Source: Epiperipatus broadwayi (Eukaryota > Onychophora > Udeonychophora > Euonychophora > Peripatidae). Taken from it: a stretch of 64,000 bases of DNA. Below are positions 34,625 to 46,034 of this stretch, piece after piece. The translations under genes were made by a program, and so were the position numbers. Every line of letters begins with the position of its first letter. Within the stretch, counting starts at the first letter, position 1. Under the pieces are notes generated by a model. It was not told where the DNA came from. It made no database searches and was given only the letters and a program-made list of their open reading frames with translations. The stretch is from positions 1 through 64,000 of the forward strand of contig JAQFVV010000455.1 in assembly GCA_028023455.1 (NCBI GenBank), given 5' to 3'.

Positions 34625-35795
34625 AGCAATTATAATTTGTTATTAATGATATGCTTCACTACTTAAATTATTTGTAAGAACATTAGTTTGATGTATACTG
34701 AATGTCTTTTTTAAAATATAGATAATTAATGTTGAGCAGAACCACATAACACACTATTACATCTAAGAACGTGAAAGCAGGGTATTGCATCATAATAATA
34801 TAACAATCTCTACTAAATTAGTTGTAAATAAGTCCGTTGTTTTGCTCAATTTCTAGTTCTAAAAAATATCAGGGATCCACTATTTAAAAAATGTGAAATT
34901 ATTTTAAAATTACTTTTAAAAATGTATGTGCATGATTTTAAAAACACAATAGTAAAATTTATAAGATTATTTGTTAGAGAATATTAGACCAGATCATAAT
35001 ATTTTGGGTACATATTCTGCTTCCTGGAAGTTTTGTTACTACTGTAATGTTACAACCTTGCTGAAAAGAGCATACTCGAATATGTTGTTTTTATATGCTG
35101 AAATGCAAACTCATTAAGGATATAAAGATTATCTAAGGTATTCCAAAAGTGATCAGTCTTAAGGGTTTCTATTGGAAATATATGGTTGATGAATATATGG
35201 TTGATGACATGCTATAATGGAAAGATACAGTAGTGCTAATATAACTTCCCAATAAAAAAAATTAAAAACGGGTTCACAAGATATCAGATATAGTAATTCA
35301 AGACTAGTGTGTGTGTGTGATATTTATGGACATATATATGAAATACATATGTGTTTATATAACAGTAGTAAAAATCAGTTAATTTATTTCTTTATTATTT
35401 TGCTACTTTTACTTTCTGGACTTTATAAAAAAATAAACTTGTAAAAAATAAAACAGTGTTATAACGAGTTATTTATTTATATAGCACTATGTTTTTGAAG
35501 ATCACAATATACAAAAATCACTTCAGTATTATTCTATAAAAGAATATTAAGAAAATCATAACCATAAGTCAACCAATGGATTGCTAGTGGCCAACTGCAA
35601 AAGGAAATTTCCAAATCCAAATAAAATTTGAATCTTAGGTTATAGTATAGCCGGCATTATGCTATATATTGGTGGCTGAAATCTTTTAAGTTTATACTTA
35701 TATGTCAATCAATCCATCTGTCTTCTCATATATAATGTAATTATATTATTATTAATTTATTAGCATTTAATGAATATGTAATTTGATTATTTAAT
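34625..35795. other. AT-rich intergenic DNA, nothing recognised
   Basis: No supported feature. A short (GT)n run lies near 35306. Confidence 0.5.
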
Positions 35796-35802
35796 TATTA
35801 AT

Positions 35803-36655
35803 GTGTGTGACAGTGTGATATTCTATCTCCAAAACCTTTTGCAAAAAGTATCTTATGGACTAAAATGGGAAGTTAAGGGAGTAAAAATAAATGAAAATTA
35901 TGTAAGTCATTTAGATTTTTCAGATGATATAGTTGTTTTTGCAAATAATGCTTTAGAACTTCAGGAAATGTTACAAGAGTTATCGGATGGAAAAAAGAAA
36001 GTAGGATTAAATGTAAATGCTAAAAAGATTAACGTTCAATTGATTTTCTTAGAACAAAAAATAAAAATTGATAATGATGAGCTAGAAGAAGTTAACAACT
36101 ACAAATATCTTGTTCAAATTATTACTACAGATGAAAAAATAATAGATAAAATTAATCATTGAGTTAAATCTGGTTGAAGTGCTTTTGGTAGAATTAACTT
36201 AATATTAAAAACAATATGCTTATGTATATGAAAAGGTAATTTTTAAGAAATGTATTTTATCAGTTTTTATTTATGAATCTGAGACTTGAACACTTAACAG
36301 AAGAGCAGTACAGAGGTGTCAAACCACTGAGCAAAGTAAGGAGAGATGCATTTTAGGAGTAACAAGAAATAAAAAATGAAATACATGGGTGAGACAACAA
36401 AGAAGTGTTGCTGTCATCATTGGAAATAAATAAGAGATTGAAGCAGGGTTGAGCTAATCATATAGTTGAAATCTTAAATTGAATTCCAATATATTGTAAA
36501 AAACCTGAAAGAGATCACATATGAGATGGTGAATGAAATAAGGAAGTGTACTAGTGTGATATGCTGAAGAGAAACTATAGATCAAAGAAGATGGATTGAA
36601 CTTGGAGAGACTTTGATCCTGCAATGAACTGATAATCGTTAAGAATGATAATGAT
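35803..36655 (+). pseudogene. RTE-like LINE, 5'-truncated reverse transcriptase remnant
   Basis: The first 119 codons cover the end of the reverse-transcriptase palm: 'HLDFSDDIVVFANN' corresponds to the catalytic F/YxDD box (here FSDD) and 'ELQEMLQELSDGKKKVGLN' and 'NNYKYL' follow as in RTE elements. After the stop at 36160-36162 the same protein can be followed with stops and shifts to 'aactgataat' near 36626-36640, matching the C-terminus at 14.7 kb. The tail is 'gataatgatgaatgaat'. It starts within the palm, so endonuclease and fingers are absent. Non-functional. Confidence 0.8.
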
Positions 36656-36722
36656 GAATGAATATATTATTATTACTATTATTACTACTTTTAAATACAT
36701 TATTTAGTAAATATATTATTAT

Positions 36723-37115
36723 AATATTAGTAAAATATCAGTCATTTGTCACATGACCTATGTAGCTTGTATTATGTAATATATAAAGAGCATGCTAATA
36801 GCTCTAAACAAGCTTATTTTTTTAATTTTTTTATGATAAATGCTCAAGAGAAAATACCTGAAGCCTTTATCTATGATGGTCCCCATCCCCAGACTGGTTT
36901 CAAGCTTATGGCTCTCATCAGTGAGGAGCTAGGACATTAGATTCAAAATATTAACTCAAGCCAAGCATTTATCTAATTCTTAAATAAAAAGATCCAAATC
37001 TTCAGACACCTACATGTCTTCAAACTCATCTCCTTAACCAAAGAAACTATATGAGCCTGAACTAAATTCAGTGATCCCATATATTAGTAGGCTTAGCAAT
37101 TTAATATAGCCAAAG
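36723..37115 (+). repeat. Repeat R3, copy 1 (direct, complete)
   Basis: About 393 bp, from 'taatattagtaaaatatca' to 'aatatagccaaag'. Near-identical to the two neighbouring copies. Non-coding: the open frame seen here is not preserved in copy 2. Confidence 0.9.
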
Positions 37116-37132
37116 CCCTAATAGCAAAATTA

Positions 37133-37450
37133 TAATATTAGTAAAATATCAGTTATTTGTCACATGACCTATGTAGCTTGTATTACCAATATGTAATATA
37201 TAAAGAGCATGCTACTAGCTCTAAACAAGCTTAATTTTTTTTTTATGATAAATGCTACAAGAGAAAATACCTGAAGCCTTTATCTATGATGGTCCCATCT
37301 CCAGACTGGTTTCAAGCTATGGCTCTCATCAGTGAGGAGCTAAGACATTAGATTCAAAATATTAACACAAGCCAAGCATTTATCTAATTCTTAAATATTA
37401 AGAAAAAGATCCAAATCTTCAGACACCTACATGTCTTCAAACTCATCTCC
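37133..37450 (+). repeat. Repeat R3, copy 2 (direct, truncated)
   Basis: Starts at the same point as copy 1 and stops at 'ctcatctcc', where copy 1 continues for another ~80 bp. It joins the inverted copy 3 without a spacer. Confidence 0.9.
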
Positions 37451-37789
37451 TTTGGCTATATTAAATTGCTAAGCCTACTAATATATGGGATCATTGAATT
37501 TAGTTCAGGCTCATATAGTTTCTTTGGTTAAGGAGATGAGTTTGAAGACATGTAGGTGTCTGAAGATTTGGATCTTTTTCTTAATATTTAAGAATTAGAT
37601 AAATGCTTGGCTTGAGTTAATATTTTGAATCTAATATCCTAGCTCCTCACTGATGAGAGCCATAAGCTTGAAACAAGTCTGGGGATGGGGACCATCATAG
37701 ATAAAGGCTTCAGGTATTTTCTCTTGTAGCATTTATCATAAAAAAATAAGCTTGTTTAGAGCTATTAACATGCTCTTTATATATTAAAT
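37450..37789 (-). repeat. Repeat R3, copy 3 (inverted)
   Basis: Begins with the complement of copy 1's right end ('ctttggctatatt') and runs back to 'gctctttatatatta'. It lacks the first ~70 bp of copy 1. Copies 2 and 3 form a large snap-back hairpin with ~240 bp or more of paired arm and a loop of about 80 bp. Confidence 0.9.
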
Positions 37790-37894
37790 ATATTATTATA
37801 AGTATTATTGTCATTACTAAATACTTGTATTAAGTAAATATGTATTATTATTTTTATTACTATTACTTTTAATTGTACAATTTTTTCTATTTAG

Positions 37895-38018
37895 TGAATA
37901 TATTATTATTATAATTACAATTACTACTATTATTACTACCACTACTAAGTATATACTCTACTACTACTACTACTACTAATACTACTACTACTACTACTAT
38001 TATTACTATTATCATTAG
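37895..38018. repeat. Imperfect (TAC/TAT)n microsatellite
   Basis: Runs of 'tactac' and 'tattat' trinucleotides with few interruptions, immediately before the foldback element at 38057. Confidence 0.85.
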
Positions 38019-38056
38019 GACCTGTTATTCTTAAATTTTCTCCATTATTTTAGTTA

Positions 38057-38642
38057 ATATATAGGGTATATGAGCACAGACTTTCACACAACCCACCACT
38101 CTCCAGTCTATCTAATAACACTGATACACTCAAGCACATATATGCTGAAAAGATAAACAATCATCAATATACGTATTTCATGCTAAACCAGCAATCATCA
38201 GTTGGTCCAGATTATCATCTCCCACACATATATACTATAATTGCTCAGATATATATTAAGATAGACAATCTTCATACTTTAATGGACAGAACTTAGGTCA
38301 ACATGAGTGTGACAACAATCTCAGCCTCAGGGTGGCCTAGGAGCATTCCATCATCAGATTTTCAATTGAATGGATGGTTGAAGAGTTGGAGTGTGTAGTA
38401 GATTGGAGCCTGTCCATTAAAGTATGAAGATAGTCTATCTTAATATATATCTGAGCACTTATAGTATATATGTGTGGGAGATGATAATCTGGACCAACTG
38501 ATGATTGCTGGCTTAGCATGAAATACGTATATTGGTGATTGTTTATCTTTTCAGCATATATGTGCTTGAGTGTATCAGTGTTATTAGATAGACTGGAGAG
38601 TGGGGGGTTGTGTGAAAGTCTGTGCTCATATACCCTATATAT
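38057..38642. mobile_element. Foldback family F1, complete hairpin copy
   Basis: Two 233-bp arms (38057-38289 and 38410-38642) are nearly exact reverse complements, with a 120-bp spacer. Ends read 'tatagggtatatgagcac' and its complement. The spacer holds 'cattccatcatcagatttt', found in the single-arm copies at 4.4 and 28.6 kb. No protein is encoded. This copy shows that the family is a foldback element and that the others are partial. Confidence 0.9.
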
Positions 38643-38790
38643 TACATATATATACACAGGTGTATATATATAATAAGCCTGTGTTTCAGTTGTTTTAGTT
38701 ATTGGAATTTTTATAATAAAGATTTTTGCAATAATAATTATTTGAATCTAAATGATAAAAGTTATAATATGGCGCTTGTTAAAAAAGTAT

Positions 38791-40047
38791 AATGTAATGC
38801 GATGTGATGTATTGTGGCTTCTTCTTAAACGAAGTCAATAATATTTCAGCAATTATATTTAGATAAACCTGTTAGTCACTTTATTTTCCATTTCCCACTC
38901 TAAATTTTCCCATATTCTGCTCCATCCCATTTCCACAACATAATCTTTGTAAACTCTATAAACTTTATATCTAAATCCCCTTTATCTTTTCCCAATCTCA
39001 ACATAAAAATTAATAATTCACTTTCTGTATAGTCACTTTGTTCATGTCTATTCTCCCATAACTTCATTATCTGTACCCTTTCTGCTTTCAAGCATTTACA
39101 TTCAATCAACAGATGTCTAATATTTTCTATCCCTTTCTTACACAATTTGCATACTAAATCATCCATAGTTTTCCATTTACATGTATATTCTCTTGTTGCT
39201 AAGGATCTCATTTGAACCTTAAATAATAAACTACTTTCTTTACTATTATCATAAATTAACTCACATCCAATATTCCGTTTACTTTTATATATATTTAAAC
39301 TCTTCTTACCCTCCATACTAGTTCCCCATCTCTCCAACTCCCTATTTTTTATTAATCCTTCTATTCTTTTATCCCATTCCTTACCACTATAACACTCAAC
39401 AATCCTCCTAACACAATTATCCCACCTTTTATACAAGTATACTGATATAAATTCTTTATCCAAATCTTTTACATTACCTTTCTCACCCATCTTGTTACCT
39501 GCCCTTTACTCATAACCCAATTGAACACTATTTTTGCTATTCTTTTACTATCCATAAACTGCAACCTACCAAACATTTTCATTTTACTTTTTGCATCTCT
39601 CATATAAAAACTTGACCATCCCATTTCTCCTTGAATTGCCTCCTTTGCTGTCCACATCTCTGCATCTAATGCATGTCTTCCTACTGCCCTTTGTACTTTC
39701 TCTAAATAATCTAAAACCCTTTTACTAACACATAATGCATCATTACCATATGTTAATCCTGCTATTGCAACTCCCTTCCATACTATTCTAGCTACATCAT
39801 ATTTATTATATGAAAGTACTGTTAGTTTCTTTACCAAACCCTTTCTTTTCTTTGCTTCATTTACCAATTTTTTCTCCCATTCATCCAAGCAATTTTCCTG
39901 ATTACATAAGATGCTTCCCATATACCTATATCTATCCACCATGCTTAACTTTATATCCCCCAATAAAAATTCTATATCTCCTCTTTCCCCAGTATTAACC
40001 ATCATTATATTTTATTTTTCTTCACTAAATTTAATCCCCATCTCTTA
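38791..40047 (-). pseudogene. APE-type LINE copy B, 5'-truncated (RT C-terminal region)
   Basis: Minus strand. It starts mid-protein at 'MMVNTGERGDIEFLLGD' and runs through the thumb/C-terminal region ('WVMSKGQVTRWVRKVM', 'ISVYLYKRWDNCVRRI') to a CX2CX8HX4C zinc-knuckle-like motif ('CKLCKKGIENIRHLLIEC') and 'KIMLWKWDGAEYGKI' at 38900. Two frames joined near 39469-39490 show a frameshift. A 3' UTR of about 90 nt ends in an 'atacatcacatc'-type microsatellite tail (38791-38812). Polymerase and endonuclease domains are missing. Its 5' edge abuts copy A without a spacer. Confidence 0.85.
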
Positions 40048-40160
40048 TGTGATGTGATGTGATGTATTATGGCTTCTCCTTAAACGAAGTCAAGAATATC
40101 TCAGCAATTAAGCCCAGATAAACCTGTTAGCCACTTTCTTTTACATTCCCCACTCTAAAT

Positions 40161-42404
40161 TTACCCATAATCTGCTCTATCCCATTTCCACAACATAATT
40201 TTTGTCAACTCTATAACCTTTATATCTAAATCCCCCTTATCTTTTCCCAAACCTAGCATAAAAACCAATAATTCACTTTCTGTATAATCACTCTTTTCAT
40301 ATTTATTTTTCCACAACTTCATTATATGTACCCTTTCTGTTTTCAAACATTTACATTCAATTAACAAATGCCTAATATTTTCAATTCCTTCCTTACATAA
40401 TTTACAAAATAAATCCCCATATTTTTCCATTTACATGTATATTCTTTTGTAGCTAAAGATCCCGTTCGAGCCTTAAACAATAAACTACTTTCCTTACTAT
40501 TATCATATATTAACTCACATCTAATATTCTGTTTATTTCTATATATATTTAAACTCTTTTTACTCTCCATACTATTTCTCCATCTCTCTAACTCCCTAGT
40601 CTTTATTAATAAATTTATTCTTTTATCCCATTCCTTACTACTATAACACTCAATAATCCTCTTAACACAATTATCCCATCTTTTGTACAAATATACTGAT
40701 ATAAATTCTTTATCCAAATCTTTTGCATAGTGCATTACCTTTCTCACCCATCTTGTTACCTGCCCTTTACTCATAACCCAATTAAATACTATTTTAGCTA
40801 TTCTTTTATTATCCATAAACTGCAATCTACCAAACATTTTCATTTTACTTTTTGCATCTCTCATATGAAAACTTGACCATCCCATTTCTCCTTGAATTGC
40901 CTCCCTTGCTGTCCATACTTCTGCATCCAATGCATGTCTTCCTACTTCCCTTTGAGTTTTTTCTAAATAATCTAATATATTTTTACTAACATATAATGCA
41001 TCATTACCATATGTTAACCCTGCTACTGCAACTCCTTTCCATATAATTCTAGCTACATCATATTTATTATATGAAAATACTGTTAATTTCTTTATCAATC
41101 CCTTTCTTTTCTTTGCTTCATTTATCAATTTTTTCTCCCATTCATCCAAATAATTTTTCTGATTACTTAAAATAATTCCCAAATAACTATATCTATTCAC
41201 CACACTTAACTTAATATCTCCCAATAAAAATTCTACATCTTCTCTTTCCTCAGTATTAACCATCATTATATTTGATTTTTCTTCACTAAATTTAATCCCT
41301 ATCTCTTTACCCACCCTTGCACATGTCCTCAACATAACTTCCATATCTTCTCTTTTTTCTGCACACAAAAATATATCATCTGCAAAAAAAAAGACCTGAC
41401 AAAATATATACTCCCTTACTACCTATTAACGGTATCTCTATCCCTCTTCCTAATCTTTCTATTGCTCTTTCCATTTCACTCAAATACAACACAAACAAAA
41501 TAGGTGACATAGGGCATCCTTGCCTTAGTCCCACACCATTTTTAACTTTAATTGATTCTATATTCTCTAATTGATATATATAATAATTATTTTCATATAA
41601 TTTCTTAATAATATCTATTAAAGCTTCATCCATTCCCAAATTTGCTAAACTTATCCATAACCTATTTCTATTTACTCTATCATATGCCTTCTCTATATCT
41701 ATAAAACTCATATATAACTGTTTATCTGCATTCCTACTCATATCCATAAGTTGTGTAACTACAAATAAACTATCTCCTATACGCCTATCTAATCTAAAAC
41801 CTCCTTGCATTTCACCCACTACATTATTCCCTTCCTTCCATTTTACAACTTTACTAGCCACCATATATGAGAAAACTTTATATAAAACTGATGTTACCGC
41901 TATCGGTCTATAATTATTCAACTTTCTATGATCCTTACCCTTTCCTTTAAATAATAACCTTACTCTTGTATTACTCCAACTACTTGGGAAAACTCTATTC
42001 TGTGCCATTTTATTAAAACAGGATAATAACTTTACTTTTGCCCTATATCCTAAATTCATTACCATCTCTGCTGCCCATCCATCTAAACCTCTTGCCTTCC
42101 CACTTTTCAATTTCTTCTCTACCTCATTTAGTTCATTTTCTGAAAAACTAATATTCCCATTACTATATTCTTTCATATTTTCTAATATTTTATCATTCAC
42201 ATTTAACATCTTTTCTATATTCATTACATAACTATTTAAGATTCTCTCTAAATCTTCTTTAGAACTACACTCAGTTCCCTCATCATCTAGTAATACTAAC
42301 TCTCTCTCCCCTACATTTCTCCTTTTAATATAATTCCAAAATTTTTTACTTCCATCTCTTCCACTTTTATTAATATCCTCCAACAATTTACTATTCAATT
42401 TCAT
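40161..42404 (-). pseudogene. LINE reverse transcriptase and C-terminal domain, copy A
   Basis: This enzyme would copy the element's RNA at the nicked target. Fingers: 'LLFKGKGKDHRKLNNYRPIA'. Palm motif A: 'FIDIEKAYDRVNR', with the first catalytic Asp. Motif B: 'GLRQGCPMSPILF'. Motif C: FADD, encoded at about 41374-41385, lies immediately after a run of nine T (minus strand); one extra T puts it out of frame with motifs A and B, which explains the stop at 41376. Downstream are the thumb and connection, then 'FCKLCKEGIENIRHLLIEC' (CX2CX8HX4C), which is one nucleotide out of frame at about 40425-40440. Residues otherwise look intact. Confidence 0.88.
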
Positions 42405-42445
42405 TCTCTCTCTATAAATATCTATTTTAGCGAACTTCTTCTTTT

Positions 42446-43171
42446 CTAAGTACTTTTCCCATTTAGCATTTCCTTATTCTTAATAGCACACTTATATTCT
42501 CTATATGCTTCTTTCCTTTCTTTTACACTTTTACTAATTTTAATTTTTTTATTACTTTTATTCTTTTCAATATTCTCACCTAAAACCCTATTTGCAACTT
42601 TTTCTACTTCCTTACACCAATCCTTATACTCATCCCCAACCCACTCTTTCATTATTTCTTCAACTTGTATTTTATACTCTTCCAACTTATTCTTATCATT
42701 TACTCTCCATCCACATCTTTCACTATTATTTCTACTTTTATTTCTATTCTCCATCACATTACTAACCATTTCAATTACAATGAAATTATGATCACTAGTG
42801 CATACTTTTTCTTCATTATCAAATACCTTAATTTTCCGTATTTTATTTATTCCCTCTTTCTCTACCAATACATAATCTATTGTGTGAAATATATTATTTC
42901 TGGACCATGTGTATTGTCCCTCATAAATATTTAATAAATTTCCAATACTCAAATTCACTTTCTGACAAAAATTCTTCAAAAGCTGTCCATTTTTATTATC
43001 TACATCATCAATTTCTTCAATATGTCCATTCATATCCCCTATAACCATTATTCTCTTCCCCTTTTCTTTAAAACTTTGTATATCCTTAACTAAACATTCG
43101 TATATGTTACTATTCCACTCCAATATAATTTGACTATCTCCAGTAGCTATATAAACTATGCCACCATCCAT
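42446..43171 (-). pseudogene. LINE APE-type endonuclease, copy A, N-terminally truncated
   Basis: The domain nicks target DNA to prime reverse transcription. Catalytic motifs visible are 'VIGDMNGHI' (the GDxN box), 'YTWSRNNIFHTIDYVLV' (the Trp...IDYVL substrate loop) and 'TSDHNFIVIE' (the SDH box with general-base His). The N-terminal Asn and Glu motifs are absent because the copy starts at about 43200. The C-terminal ~90 residues are a Lys-rich linker to the reverse transcriptase. A one-nucleotide frameshift near 42465-42475 separates it from that domain, whose linker continues as 'WEKYLEKKKFAK' in the next frame. Confidence 0.87.
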
Positions 43172-43436
43172 TCTTGTCTACCCAACCTTATTCCAAACCA
43201 CAAGTGTTCTTGACATTTAACAATATTTAAATATTTTTAAATATTCTCTCTTGTAGTACAGTGGTGTCATCTATGGTATTTTTTCTTTTTTCATATTTGT
43301 AAATTATATTAATTATATTTTTTTTAATATTATATATATTATATAATAAATTTATTGCAATTTATAGTTGGCCTATAGTGATATTGAATTGTACATTAAA
43401 TAAATAGATTGAATTGAATGATTAACTATACATCAT

Positions 43437-43704
<268 letters not shown>

Positions 43705-43954
43705 GCATCATTACTTCTAGTACAAGTAAAAAGTTGGCTCAAACACATTATTATAAATATCCAAAGTGATTTGGTGCTGTACTAAAGTAACAGAATTGAG
43801 AATTAAATGTTCCTGTATTGAAGCTCAATCTATCACAAAAATCTCTGGAGCAAACTAAATATCCAACTATCAACCCACTTTCATTTATTTTAGTTTTGAG
43901 ATTTGAACAGGATTTTTCAGTCTATATTTATTCTCCACTCCATCTCATGCAACC

Positions 43955-44159
43955 AATACAGATGACCACATCCATGTGAAAAAGATAAATGTTGTCTACA
44001 TGGGTATAACTACAATATCAAATTCAATAAAGACTTTGAGCATTCCATCAGTGGTTTTTCAATAAAATTTATGGCTGAATAGTTGGAATTGTGAGAATAT
44101 TGAAGCCTATCCAGTAAAGTTTAAGGAATTTCTATAACTAATATAACCTGAGAATTGAT

Positions 44160-44191
<32 letters not shown>

Positions 44192-44295
44192 AAATTATAA
44201 TCTGGTCCAACTGATGAGTGTTGGTTCTGTGCAAAACACTTATTGGTGATCATTTATCTTTTTTTCATGTATGTGGTCATGTGTTTCAGATGTTT
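43955..44295 (+). repeat. Foldback family F1, diverged copy
   Basis: Blocks in family order: 'catgggtataactacaata', 'gagcattccatca', 'cctatccagtaaag', a (TA)n(GT)n insertion, 'ataatctggtccaactgatga' and 'ggtgatcatttatcttttt'. A short inverted piece ('catgtgaaaaagataaatg') lies just before. Confidence 0.7.
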
Positions 44296-44699
44296 TACAT
44301 AAAATGGAGGATAAATATACACTGAAAAATTTATGTATACATAAACATTTAGTATAAGCAAATTAGTACTGCATCTAAAAATTGACTAACAAAAGCCAGA
44401 TATGTATGCAAACTGTTCACTACAATGTGAAAAACAACAGAATCAAATGATTAACAATGAATTTTGAGAAATAATCATCATGTTGAAACCTAGAAACATT
44501 GCTTATGGTTCACTTAATGCTTAAATCTCCTTGATAGCTCCCACTATTTTATCTTGGGTAGTTTTATAATAGTCTTCCTATGTATCTTAAGCTATCACAA
44601 AATTATTATATTAATACTTTTATGATTGTGAGTGGAGTGAGTTTGACAGTTGTAAATAAAAATGTAACAATTTACTATAGATAGACTCTTCATGTAATA

Positions 44700-44795
44700 G
44701 ATATACATATATGAGAGATGGTGATCTCGGCCAACTGATGAGTGCTAGTTCAGCTTGAAATGCATCTTGGGGATCATTTATCTTTTATTGTATCT
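44700..44795 (+). repeat. Foldback family F1, short fragment
   Basis: Carries 'gatggtgatctcggccaac', 'tgatgagtgctagttcagc' and 'ggatcatttatctttta' in family order. Two 'gtgagtggagtg(c/a)gtttgac' strings (about 44628 and 45042) also form a local direct repeat around it. Confidence 0.6.
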
Positions 44796-45474
44796 TTATT
44801 TATATGAATTTAAAAAGAATGGGGACGTATGGATGTTGTTTAATATATTTAAAACGATATTACACATGGGAAAGAGGAAGGTGAATAACTCATGTATGTG
44901 TATGCTTAAAATTAAAAAGTCAGATACATAAATCTTTAACTGAGGTTTAAAGTTTATATCTATGCTATAGATAATCTCTAGTTTAGAAAATGAATAGTGA
45001 TAATCATTATTGTATTTATCTGAAGTGGATGGCGTCAAAGTTGTGAGTGGAGTGCGTTTGACAGTTGTAAATAAAAATGTAACATTTTACGATAGTATAA
45101 TTTAAAATAGCAAAATATTTTTTGACAAAAAAAAACTATTAAAAGTTTAACTTATTTTTTTTCTGTTCACTCTTCATAATTGAATCCCCTTCATCACATT
45201 TTAATCATATTTTAACTAAGTGCATAATTAACCTAGGGATTATTGGTTAAATCTTTTAGCTTTTGACATTTAATCGACTCATTGTATTTCACGTCTAATG
45301 TGAACCAAAATTTTGTAATGATCTCAAGTTGGAACATCTGCTAAGTCGAAACAGTTTTATCAAAATAAAATCAATAAATTACTTGAATATAAGTATTTTT
45401 CATTAATATTGATCTACTTACGATTATTGAAAAAAAAATCATATTGCACACATTTTTATAAGAATGAATTGTAG

Positions 45475-46030
45475 GATATCTATATTGTTTACAAATTGAC
45501 TAATGCTTCACAACACATACGTAGGTATGTTGGGGGGAGAGGAGTTTCACATCATATTTTCAAATTCTTTGATTATTTTTGCGATGACAAAAGTATCAGG
45601 CGCAAACATTAGTGGGTAATATATATAACATTCATGCAACTAGAAATCTTATTAACACATACACAACCCATACACATATGTATGTACATAGAGAGAGAGA
45701 GAGAGAGAAAGAGGGGGGAGGACATACAAATAAATATTGCCTTTGAAGTTGTAAATTGGACACACGAGATTTTAACAAATCTATTTATTCCAGACATTTC
45801 CAAATTATTTTACTATCTCTACGACGGCCCCTAAACATCAATATGTAATATATATATAAAATTTATGCAAAACCTGAAAATTTATAAATACACACCCACA
45901 TACATATATATATATATAAGAAAAAGATAAGGAGAGGAAGTTATCATACATTTCCAAATTCTTTTGATACCTTTATAAAAATAAAAGACAGACCAAACAT
46001 CAGTATGCAATATATTATAACCAGAAAAAA
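45475..46030 (+). repeat. Satellite-like family S1 (~190-bp unit), array of about two units
   Basis: Unit landmarks in order: 'aacattagt..gtaatatat', 'acctgaaaattttattaac', (CA)/(TA) run, 'gagagagaga', 'catttccaaattatttta' and 'aaacatcagtatg(c/t)aat'. It also occurs at 50.0, 52.8, 53.1 and 53.7 kb. A GA microsatellite lies at 45690-45710. No protein is supported; the open frames on either strand follow the repeat. Confidence 0.6.
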
Positions 46031-46034
46031 GAAG

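Larger units (their letters stand above)
40048..43200 (-). mobile_element. APE-type non-LTR retrotransposon copy A, nearly complete
   Basis: Minus-strand order: endonuclease (43171-42446), linker, reverse transcriptase (42404-41376, continuing 41368-40361), C-terminal zinc-knuckle-like region (40430-40161), 3' UTR and a (CATCA)n-type tail at about 40048-40060. The N-terminal part of the endonuclease is missing, so the copy is slightly 5'-truncated. Three single-nucleotide frameshifts and no other large damage were seen, which suggests fairly recent insertion. Clade not fixed: an APE endonuclease and C-terminal CCHC without RNase H is compatible with several LINE clades. Confidence 0.88.

Noticed and set aside
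37895-38018. CRISPR-like or regulatory array
   Set aside because: It is an ordinary trinucleotide microsatellite; no repeat-spacer structure exists anywhere in the window.
38337-38657. 106-codon minus-strand frame, with similar ones at 4492, 28585 and 48632
   Set aside because: These are readings of the F1 foldback repeat; differences among copies are not biased toward synonymous sites by eye.
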